Source of the DNA: CAXYVC01 sp964292295
Lineage (GTDB): Bacteria; Acidobacteriota; Holophagae; Holophagales; Holophagaceae
Length of the DNA: 8,716 bases
Direction: 5' to 3'
Assembly (NCBI GenBank): GCA_964292295.1
Contig: CAXYVC010000115.1
Coordinates: 1-8,716 of the forward strand
The notes beneath the pieces were generated by a model. The model was not told the DNA's origin and searched no databases. It worked only from the letters and a program-made list of their open reading frames with translations. Below are positions 1 to 6,247 of the stretch, one piece after another. Numbering within the stretch: the stretch's first letter is position 1; each line of letters opens with the position of its first letter. Both the position numbers and the translations under genes were made by a program.

Positions 1-1
1 G

Positions 2-181
2 GTCTCCCGCCCCAGCGGTGACGTGACGGCCGCAGCTCCCCTGTTCGAAGCCGCGGTGGCAGCGGCCGACCAGGGCCTGGAGGGTCTCGCCATCGACGCC
101 ATGCACATGGTCGCGCTGACCCTAAAGGGCGACGACCAGATCGCCTACACCCGCGGCATTCTCGACCCGGCGCGGGCGTCG
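2..181 (+). pseudogene. Fragment of a TPR-like protein, cut by the window start and broken at a junction near 170-182
   Basis: Frame +2 is open from base 2 to a stop at 218-220, but only the part up to about 181 looks like real protein. It contains GLAIDAMHMVALTLKGDDQ followed by IAYTRGILDPARAS. This matches the pattern I remember from a family of small bacterial TPR proteins (an 'iDAlHMlal...e.qiaw.r.aL..A.aS.DP.ArrW' motif). In those the reading would continue with DP-x-AR-x-W and an asparagine-rich TPR helix. Here that continuation is missing and frame +2 degenerates into a proline/serine-rich tail. From about 172 onward, frame +1 reads as alpha-2-macroglobulin. The fragment therefore looks like the 3'-truncated remnant of an unrelated gene fused out of frame to the A2M gene, or a chimeric contig end. 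The alternative is that it belongs to the A2M itself with a frameshift; the segment fits the A2M consensus less well. The ATG-like start at 23 is only an internal GTG and need not be a gene start. Confidence 0.5.
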
Positions 182-2235
182 CCCGTGCCGTCCGCCCCTC
201 CAGCAAGCCCCTGCAGGTGAGCCTCACCCTGCCGCGTACCCTGAGCGCGGGCGAGGAGGCCCGGGCCATCGCCCTGGTGCGCAACCTCAGCGGGCGTCCC
301 TTCTCGGGCACGGTGAGGCTCGAGGTGCAGCACGGGCGCTTCGGGCCCGGCGCCGAGGCGAGCTTCCAGCTCCAGGACCAGCAGGAGCACCGCCTCAGCG
401 TGCCGCTGCATGCGGATGCCGCGGGCCAGCTCACGGTCACGGCCCGGGTGGAGGGCGGTGGCCTGAAGGACGCCGAGCGCCGCAGCGTGAAGGTGCTGGA
501 TCCCACCGTGCCGGCCTCCCTCAGCGGCTCGGTGCTCCTGACGGGAGAGGCGCGCACCGTGGAGATCCCCCCGCCTCCCGGCGCCCGGGGCGGCGCCGCC
601 TTCAGCGTGGTGCCCGTGGCGGGGCTGGAGCAGCAGATCGTGCCCTCCTTGCCCTACCTCGTGCAGTACCCGTACGGCTGTGTGGAGCAGACCCTCAGCA
701 GCTTCGTGCCCAACCTCCTGGTGGCCGACCTGGTGAAGCGCGGCCTGATGCCGCCGCTGGACTGGAAGCAGCTGGTGGACCTGGACCGCAACATCCGCGA
801 GGGGGTCTTCAAGGTCTACGGCTACCAGCAGCCGGGCGGAGGCTGGGGCTGGTACGCGCCCAACGACTTCGGCATGGAGGCCAACCCGCACACCACGGGC
901 TACGCCATCGCCTCCTTCGCGGACATGAAACGCCTGGGCTACGCGGTGGATGAAGGCGTCGACCGGCGGGGCCGCCAGGCGGCGCTGCGGCTCTTCCAGG
1001 ACGTGGCGCGCCAGGCGGACGCCCGCCAGGGCCGTCCCCGGTCCGCGGGGGAGCGCGGCGCCCTGGACCCGGCGGCGGACGCGGCCTTCCTGCTCGCCAG
1101 CCTCGCCCACGCGGGGGACCCCATCGGGGGCCTCCTGGACAGCAGCGCCGACAAGGTGCTGAACGGAAGCTGGCCGGGCAGCCACGTGCTGGCGCTCGTG
1201 GCGCTCGCCGCCGCCGGGGCGCAGCACCCCAAGGCCGCCGCCCTCGCGGCGCGGCTGGAGCAGGTCGCCCAGCACCGGGGAGGTCTCGTGAGCTGGGAAA
1301 GCGGGGCCGAGGGCTGGCACGGCTACGCCGGGGGGGACCTGGCGCCCACCCTGAATGCCCTGAAGGCCCTGTGCCTGGCCCGTCCGAAGAGTGCCCTGAT
1401 CCCCGCGGCGGAGGCCTTCGTCGCCAGCCGCCACCAGGGCTACGGATGGTGCTCCACCTGGGCCACCTCCCAGGCGGTGGGCCTGCTGCCGGCCCTGGCG
1501 AAGGTGCGGCCCCTGCAGTGGAAGGGGGCGGACGTCTCCGTGGCCCTGGCGGGGGGCCCCAGCTGGGACTTCAAGGGCATGGACGCGCGCCCCGGCTTCC
1601 GCCGGGAGGCGCGGCTGGGCCACCTGTCCCTGCCGTCGCCCCAGGCCCTGCGCTTCACGGCCCAGGGGCGGGGCCTCCTGGTATGGACCTACGCCTACCA
1701 GGTGCCCGGCAGCGCAAAGCCCCCCATGAAGGCCGAAGCCAGCGCCCTGGGGGCTCTCCGCCTGGGGCTGCAGCGTCATCTGTGGCGCCTGCGCACGCCC
1801 CAGGAGACCGGCAACAGCGCCCGGGGCTGGGTCCGGTCTCCCTGGACCGGGCAGATGAAGGTGGGCGACGAGGCCTGGATGGAGCTCACGGTGCAGACGG
1901 ATCAGCCGGTGGACTACGCCGTGCTGGAGATCCCCGTCCCCGCCGGGCTGGATCCCCGGGTGAAGCTCGAGGGCTTCGTGCTGGAGGGCCACCCCTTCAG
2001 CGACGGGGACGCCGCGGACCGCTGGGACAAGCCCCGCATCGAGGTGCATCCCGATCGGGTGGCCGTCTTCTTCGAACGCCTGTGGGGCGCTTCCACCGTG
2101 CGCCTGCACCTGCGGGCCGGCATGGCGGGGAGCTACCGCCTGCGGCCCGCGCGCCTGAGCCTCATGGGGGACGAGACCCGCTGGGTCACCTGCGAGGGCG
2201 TGGACCTGAAGGTGGGCGAAGGGGGTGCGCGATGA
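172..2235 (+). CDS. Bacterial alpha-2-macroglobulin, C-terminal part (YfaS/MagD-like context), 5' truncated
   Basis: Secreted or periplasmic protease-trapping protein of the A2M family; bacterial members are normally around 1,500 or more residues, so the N-terminal macroglobulin domains and bait region are missing here. Numbering from the in-frame GTG at 217 (probably not a true start): residues 1-100 hold the end of a beta domain with KPLQV just upstream and LPRTLSAGEEA, typical of the stretch after the A2M domain. PYGCVEQ at residues 152-158 (CVEQ at bases 679-690) is the internal thioester motif. The alpha-helical thioester domain follows to about residue 410, with GGWGWY and GYGWCSTWATSQA repeats. 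A CUB-like beta region comes next (about 425-500), then the receptor-binding-like MG10 domain (about 540-672: VGDEAWMELTV, AVLEIPVPAGLD, AGSYRLRPA). Frame +1 is open from base 22, but family-like sequence begins only near AGVARAVRPSSKPLQV (172-219). The stop overlaps the next ATG (ATGA). The family call is firm; the 5' boundary is not. Confidence 0.9.
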   Translation, partial: AGVARAVRPSSKPLQVSLTLPRTLSAGEEARAIALVRNLSGRPFSGTVRLEVQHGRFGPGAEASFQLQDQQEHRLSVPLHADAAGQLTVTARVEGGGLKDAERRSVKVLDPTVPASLSGSVLLTGEARTVEIPPPPGARGGAAFSVVPVAGLEQQIVPSLPYLVQYPYGCVEQTLSSFVPNLLVADLVKRGLMPPLDWKQLVDLDRNIREGVFKVYGYQQPGGGWGWYAPNDFGMEANPHTTGYAIASFADMKRLGYAVDEGVDRRGRQAALRLFQDVARQADARQGRPRSAGERGALDPAADAAFLLASLAHAGDPIGGLLDSSADKVLNGSWPGSHVLALVALAAAGAQHPKAAALAARLEQVAQHRGGLVSWESGAEGWHGYAGGDLAPTLNALKALCLARPKSALIPAAEAFVASRHQGYGWCSTWATSQAVGLLPALAKVRPLQWKGADVSVALAGGPSWDFKGMDARPGFRREARLGHLSLPSPQALRFTAQGRGLLVWTYAYQVPGSAKPPMKAEASALGALRLGLQRHLWRLRTPQETGNSARGWVRSPWTGQMKVGDEAWMELTVQTDQPVDYAVLEIPVPAGLDPRVKLEGFVLEGHPFSDGDAADRWDKPRIEVHPDRVAVFFERLWGASTVRLHLRAGMAGSYRLRPARLSLMGDETRWVTCEGVDLKVGEGGAR

Positions 2236-3065
2236 GGGGCCTGGCGCTCCTCCTGGCCGGCCCCGTCCTGGTGGTCCAGGCGGCACCGGGCGCGCCGGAA
2301 TACCGTCCGGAACTCCGCCTGTGGCGCCTGGAGATCTCGCCCGACCCCGGCGGGTGGACCACGGGCGGCCGGATGGAGCTGCGCCTTCGCCTGGTGGATC
2401 CCAGGGATCCCGATCCCTCCTTCGGGCGGGAGGAGGCTGTTCCGGACTGGGAGGGGGATGAGGGCGACGGCGACGGGGAGGCCGCGGATGCTCCGGCCCC
2501 CGGTCCCGAGCAGCTCCGCCAGGCTCGCCTGGCCCGGGAGGCCGCCCAGAAGCGCCACGCCTGGCGGGAGCGCCGCCTGCTCCTGTGGTTCAACGGGGAG
2601 CTTCGGGAGCTGCAGGTCCAGGTGGGGCGCGTCTGCACCACCGAGGTCGTGTGCCGCAGCGGCGAGAACCGCCTGGAACTCCTGGAACCCGATTCCGGGG
2701 TCCGCCTGGCGCGCAGCTGGTGGACGCCCGCAGCCAGCGCCCGCCTACGCATCACCCGCGTGGGAGAGGCTGGCGGGGGGAGCCTGGAGGTGCTGGAACC
2801 CGGCGGCGAGCTGGCCGTGCAGGGGCGCCGCACCGCCGGGGGCGGGCTGATGGACTGGGACAGCGGCTACACCCATGCCTCCCCCCAGCCCGGCACCTAC
2901 ACCCTGCGGTGGAGCGGCGGCTGGCGGGGCAGCCCGCCCCATGCCGTGGTGGTGGAGGCCGTGCTGGACGGCGGCACCGACCGGGAGCGCCGCTGGCGCT
3001 TCGAGCAGCTCGTCCTTCCCGGTGCGGGCACGGTGACCCTGGGCACCCTGGACGTGGAGGATTGA
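2232..3065 (+). CDS. Secreted DUF2135-like protein (YfaP/MagC type), copy 1
   Basis: 277 residues. An N-terminal signal peptide (hydrophobic residues about 4-18, cleavage probably near 18-20) predicts export to the periplasm. Residues 24-62 form a first small beta-type region (RLWRLEISPDPGGW, MELRLRLVDPRDP). An acidic linker at about 73-88 (DWEGDEGDGDGEAAD) and a charged helix (93-115) follow. Residues 115-277 hold the conserved part: LLLWFNGELRE, GENRLEL, RSWW, LEPGG, then GGGLMDWDSGY (203-213) and PGTYTLRW (220-227). The last two match the DUF2135 pattern (a GGxLDxD..GYG box before a G-Y-x-v strand). The function of DUF2135 is not known to me; E. coli YfaP and Pseudomonas MagC are encoded beside an A2M, so a role as partner of the A2M is inferred. 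The start ATG overlaps the A2M stop and has an AAGGGGG run 6 bases upstream, which supports it. The next gene overlaps by one base. Confidence 0.8.
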   Translation: MRGLALLLAGPVLVVQAAPGAPEYRPELRLWRLEISPDPGGWTTGGRMELRLRLVDPRDPDPSFGREEAVPDWEGDEGDGDGEAADAPAPGPEQLRQARLAREAAQKRHAWRERRLLLWFNGELRELQVQVGRVCTTEVVCRSGENRLELLEPDSGVRLARSWWTPAASARLRITRVGEAGGGSLEVLEPGGELAVQGRRTAGGGLMDWDSGYTHASPQPGTYTLRWSGGWRGSPPHAVVVEAVLDGGTDRERRWRFEQLVLPGAGTVTLGTLDVED

Positions 3066-3982
3066 TGCGCTGCCTCCTGGCCGCCGCGCTGCTGCTGGCT
3101 TCGCGGCTCCTGGGCGCCCAGGACGATGCCTGGCTGTGGAAGCCGGAGCCCTCCCGCCTGCGCCTGGAGCTGCGCGCGCCCGCCGGAGGCTGGTGCGGGG
3201 CTTCCGAGGCTCTGCGGATCCGTCTGGTCGAGGCCTCCGATCCCCGCCAGGCTCCGCCCCCCGGGGAAGGCTGGGCCTGGCGCCTGCGCGAGGAGCGCGC
3301 CTTCGTGCAGCGCCGCGCGGCGTCCCTGCTGGGCCTGCCCCCGGCGGCCCTGGCCCGCTGTCCCGCGCTGCCCTGGGCGCCCAGGGAGGATGAAGAACAC
3401 GCCCGCGAGGAGGACGAGACCCCCGTTCCCGATCCCGCCCACCTCGTGGCGGTGCGCCGTGTCCGCGCGGAGCTGGAGGCAGCGGAGGCCTCCCGGCGCT
3501 TCACCCTGCTCCTGTGGCTCAACGGGGAGCTGCGGCGGGAGACGCTGGAGGTCAACCGGATCCAGACCTTCATGCTGGAAGGTCTCCAGGGAGAAAACCG
3601 CCTGGAATGCCGGGTGGAGGGGACGGAACTTCGCGAGCTGCGCAGCTGGTGGCAGGGGGCCGGGAGCCCCCGCCTGCGGGTGCGGGTCAGCTCGGAGCAG
3701 GACCGCTGGGGCAGCCCCTTCCTTCTGCTGGAGCCCGGCGGGCGCCAACAGGAGGCCTGGAGCAGCTGCGACCGCAGCCATCCTTCCGCGGGCACCTACA
3801 CCCTCCGCTACCGGGCGGGGCACGGTCCCGGGGACGCATGGGAGGATCGCGGCCCCCGCCGGGTGCGCGGGGAGGTCATCCTGGATCCGGGCACCGACCG
3901 TGCCCGCACCTGGGTTTTCGAGGCGCTGGCCCTGCCCGGGGCCGGGGACGTGCTGCTGGGGAGTTTCGATGTGGAAAGCTAG
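3065..3982 (+). CDS. Secreted DUF2135-like protein, copy 2 (diverged paralogue)
   Basis: 305 residues with a signal peptide (MRCLLAAALLLASRLLGAQ, cleavage probably after 17-19; no lipobox cysteine). It is paralogous to the preceding gene along its whole length. The N-terminal GGW ... LRIRLVEASDP block (41-60), LLLWLNGELRRE (148-159), QGENRLE (175-181), RSWW (193-196), LLEPGG (221-226), GTYTLR (243-248), and the C-terminal LDPGTDRARTWVFEALALPGAG plus LGSFDVES all have counterparts there. It differs by a longer middle region (about 60-125) ending in an acidic stretch (EDEEHAREEDE, 108-118), and it has lost the GGxLDxD box just before GTYTLR, where it carries WSSCDRSHPSA instead. This start follows GGAGG four bases upstream and overlaps the previous stop (TGATG). 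The end overlaps the next gene by 14 bases. Role unknown; presumably a periplasmic partner of the A2M like copy 1. Confidence 0.75.
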   Translation: MRCLLAAALLLASRLLGAQDDAWLWKPEPSRLRLELRAPAGGWCGASEALRIRLVEASDPRQAPPPGEGWAWRLREERAFVQRRAASLLGLPPAALARCPALPWAPREDEEHAREEDETPVPDPAHLVAVRRVRAELEAAEASRRFTLLLWLNGELRRETLEVNRIQTFMLEGLQGENRLECRVEGTELRELRSWWQGAGSPRLRVRVSSEQDRWGSPFLLLEPGGRQQEAWSSCDRSHPSAGTYTLRYRAGHGPGDAWEDRGPRRVRGEVILDPGTDRARTWVFEALALPGAGDVLLGSFDVES

Positions 3983-4754
3983 CCTCGGGTTCTTCATGGC
4001 CGCGGCGCTGGGTCTCGCCCAGCAGTCCGGTCCGGCTCTGCTGCCGGGTGAGGGCCTGGCCATCGCCTCCACGGTGGACGGCTCCTGCCATGCCTGGGGG
4101 GAGGCGGCGAAGGAGGGGCCCATGGGCAGCCTCGCCAAGCTGGCCTGGCTGCGCCTGGAGGGGGACGAGTGGGAACTCCGGGAGGTGCGCTTCACCTGCA
4201 CGGGCACCTGGAAGGGGCACCGCTGCTGGAAGCCCGAGGGGCACGGCAAGAAGCTGACCCTGGGCAAGGCCCTGGACCAGAGCTGCAACCTGGCCTTCCT
4301 GGCCTGGATCCAGGACAGCTCCGCCCGCTGGCAGCAGCTGCTGGGGGACGGTGCGGCCCGCGCGCGGCTGGAGGAGGCCTTCGCGCCCTTCCTGGGGCGG
4401 CGCATGCCGCCGGGCGAGGGCCTGCCGGACTTCGGCCCCGCCTGGATCGGGGACGGCGAGCTGCTGCAGACGAGCCCCGAGGCCTTCGCGCGCTGGCTGG
4501 CCGACCCGGCCCAGGACGACCTGATCTCCCGCTGGCGCCGTCTCTCCTTCGGCTTCACCTGGGGCAAGAACACCCGGGGGCGCTGGTGCATGAAGAGCGG
4601 CACGGCGCCGGTGCCGGGGGACGCGAGCGCCAGCTCCGCCTGGGTGGCGGGCACGGACGGCGACGTGGTCGTGGTGCTGCACCTGCCCCGGGGCAAGGGC
4701 CGTTCGGACGGTTTCGCCCGCTTCCGCGAGATCATGGGCATCCGGGAGCCATGA
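3969..4754 (+). CDS. DUF2300-like (YfaQ type) secreted protein with penicillin-binding-protein-like active-site motifs
   Basis: 261 residues with a short hydrophobic N-terminus (WKASLGFFMAAALGLAQQ), a signal peptide or membrane anchor. It carries the three motifs of serine penicillin-binding / class D beta-lactamase-like acyltransferases in the right order: SLAK at 54-57 (SxxK, within PMGSLAK; Ser codon 4128-4130), SCN at 105-107 (SxN, within ALDQSCNLAF; 4281-4289), and KSGT at 209-212 (KTG-like; from 4593). The stretch GSLAKLAW ... FTCTG ... ALDQSCNLAF resembles DUF2300 as found in YfaQ (GSLWK...C.G...AL..SC pattern), encoded next to yfaS in E. coli. Five cysteines (40, 77, 86, 106, 207) suggest disulfides outside the cytoplasm. 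It is short for a PBP domain, so it may be a minimal one. The start has GGGGAG five bases upstream and lies inside the previous gene's end. Expected to act on peptide stems or act as a sensor; activity is untested. Confidence 0.72.
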   Translation: MWKASLGFFMAAALGLAQQSGPALLPGEGLAIASTVDGSCHAWGEAAKEGPMGSLAKLAWLRLEGDEWELREVRFTCTGTWKGHRCWKPEGHGKKLTLGKALDQSCNLAFLAWIQDSSARWQQLLGDGAARARLEEAFAPFLGRRMPPGEGLPDFGPAWIGDGELLQTSPEAFARWLADPAQDDLISRWRRLSFGFTWGKNTRGRWCMKSGTAPVPGDASASSAWVAGTDGDVVVVLHLPRGKGRSDGFARFREIMGIREP

Positions 4755-6223
4755 GCCTGCTCCTTCCGCCGCTCTGCCTCCTGCTCGCCGCTGCCCCGCC
4801 GCCCCGCTTCGAGGGCGATCCGGAGGCGGAAGCCTGCCTGGGGGAGGCCCTGCGGGCGGCGCTGCGGGCCACGGAGGCCTTCGGGCCGCTGCCCGGGCGA
4901 CCCTGGACGCTCTGCCTGCACACGGAGGCTGCGGCCTTCGAAGCGGCCACCGGCGCCCCCCCGGGCCGCGCCGCCGCCTGGGTGGGGGACCGGCTGCACC
5001 TGCGGCCTGTCCTCCAGCTTCGGCGGCGGGACCTGGGGGCGCTGCTGCGCCACGAGCTGGTCCACCGCCGCCTGGCGGGCCGGGGGCTCCGCCGCTGGGA
5101 CGAGGAGGCCCGCTGCTTGTGGGCGGAAGGCCGCACCGCGCCCCTGCCGCCCCGCCTCCCGCCGGCCCCGGGCCTGCAGGCCCGCCTGGACCGAGCCCTG
5201 GCGGGCGGCAGCACGCGGGAGCAGGCCTGGGCGTACCGCGCGCTGCGGGCCTGGATCGCCGGGGCTCCGTTGCCGGCGCCGCCCCCTCCGCGAACGCGGG
5301 AGGAGGAGATCTGGCGGCGGGAGGCTCTGCGGGCGGAGGAACGCCTCACGGTGCGCTGGCCCGCGGCCCGCCTGCCGCGGCACCTGGAGGTGAACGGCGC
5401 GGTGCTGGCCCGGGACGGCCGGGAGCACTCCTTTGCCGGTCCCGTGCGCTTCGGGCCGGGGACGCCCGTGACGGCGCTGCCGGGGCCCGTGGTGCTCCGG
5501 AGCGTGCCGGGGGGGTGGTCGCTGGTGTGGCGCCCCACGGAACGGGAGTGGCGCGCCGCCGCCGCCGAGGGGGAGCTGGGGCCGGGTTCACCCCGGGAAG
5601 CCCTGCGGGCGCTGGCGGCGCTGCTGGGCGCCTGGAGGGCGGACCACGCCCTCCGCCATCCGGACGGCAGCCTGTGTCCCCTCACCCATTGCGCGGTGCT
5701 GAAGGGGGGGCCTTCGCCGGAGGCCCTGGCCGCCGCAGCCGATCCGCCGCGCCTCGCGCTGGCGGGGGAGCGCGCGGTCTTCTGCGCCTCCACGGGCGGG
5801 CGGGCCCTGAGCCCCCGGGAGGTCTGGGGCCGGGGGCCGGAGGACGCACACGCGCTTCCCGCGGTGCCGGGGGATCCCTGGGCCTCCTGGACGCGGGTCC
5901 TCACGCCCGGGCAGGTGGCCTTCCTCAAGCGCACCGTGCCGCCGGGCCTGCGCCCGGGGCAGCGGGGCCTGCGCCTGGGCGCCTCGGGTCCCTACGCCGT
6001 GGAGGCGCTGCGCCTCGCCGCGGGCCGGGCCTTCGGCTGGACCGCCTGGCCCGGCAACGCCTGCGAAGGCACGCTGGCGCCGGACGGCGCGCTGCACCTG
6101 GAGGGCCGAGGCTGGGGGCACAACGCGGGGCTGGACCTGGCCCTGGCCCTCCACCGCGCGCGCCAGGGCTGGCGCGCGGAAGCCATCCTGGCGGAGGCCT
6201 TCGGTCCCGAGGCACTGCCGTGA
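4751..6223 (+). CDS. Fusion of an HExxH metalloprotease-like domain with a SpoIID/LytB-like domain, secreted
   Basis: 490 residues. A hydrophobic N-terminus (LLLPPLCLLLAAAP) acts as signal peptide. Domain 1 (about 20-165): HELVH at 101-105 (bases 5051-5065), preceded by a GALLR strand/helix and followed by WDEEA at 116-120. This resembles the HExxH ... WxxEG layout of peptidase-MA-like gluzincins, so E118 or E119 could be the third zinc ligand. A proline-rich linker (about 190-202) precedes domain 2 (about 210-490), which follows the SpoIID pattern. EREWRAAAAEGEL (E273/E275 being candidates for the catalytic glutamate), SPREALRALAALLGAW matching EALKAQAVAART, LCPLTHCAV (308-316) matching the S/T-H-C-Q box, and GRGWGHNAG (452-460) with an IL..AFGP end all line up. 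SpoIID cleaves peptidoglycan glycan strands. The start overlaps the previous stop (ATGA), with a GGGAG only two bases upstream. The stop lies in a 21-base tandem repeat. The SpoIID assignment is firm; the protease domain is less so. Confidence 0.75.
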   Translation: MSLLLPPLCLLLAAAPPPRFEGDPEAEACLGEALRAALRATEAFGPLPGRPWTLCLHTEAAAFEAATGAPPGRAAAWVGDRLHLRPVLQLRRRDLGALLRHELVHRRLAGRGLRRWDEEARCLWAEGRTAPLPPRLPPAPGLQARLDRALAGGSTREQAWAYRALRAWIAGAPLPAPPPPRTREEEIWRREALRAEERLTVRWPAARLPRHLEVNGAVLARDGREHSFAGPVRFGPGTPVTALPGPVVLRSVPGGWSLVWRPTEREWRAAAAEGELGPGSPREALRALAALLGAWRADHALRHPDGSLCPLTHCAVLKGGPSPEALAAAADPPRLALAGERAVFCASTGGRALSPREVWGRGPEDAHALPAVPGDPWASWTRVLTPGQVAFLKRTVPPGLRPGQRGLRLGASGPYAVEALRLAAGRAFGWTAWPGNACEGTLAPDGALHLEGRGWGHNAGLDLALALHRARQGWRAEAILAEAFGPEALP

Positions 6224-6247
6224 GCGCCCGAGGCACTGCCGTGAGCG
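6206..6247 (+). repeat. Perfect 21-base tandem duplication over a stop/start overlap
   Basis: Two identical adjacent 21-base units (6206-6226 and 6227-6247), each containing GAGG and, seven bases later, GTGAGCG. In unit 1 the GTGA joins the SpoIID-like stop (TGA 6221-6223) to a possible GTG start at 6220 for the GIY-YIG gene. In unit 2 the same GTGA gives a second GTG at 6241. Because 21 is a multiple of three, both GTGs are in the same frame, and the duplication adds seven residues between them if the first is used. It looks like a recent duplication of the translational coupling site. Confidence 0.95.

Noticed and set aside
1371..2231. In-frame upstream extension of DUF2135 copy 1 (frame open from 1371)
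   Set aside because: The extension lies inside the A2M coding frame and is Gly/Pro/Ala-rich junk; the ATG at 2232 starts a clear signal peptide and has a purine run upstream.
145..2286. Long minus-strand open frame of 713 codons opposite the A2M gene
   Set aside because: It is rich in His, Gly, Pro and Arg with no recognisable motif. It is the antisense shadow expected in very GC-rich DNA over a real gene.
2897..5428. Long minus-strand open frame of 843 codons opposite the DUF2135, DUF2300 and SpoIID-like genes
   Set aside because: Low-complexity Gly/Arg/Pro/Ala composition, no domain, and the plus strand shows three coherent signal-peptide genes with overlapping starts and stops.
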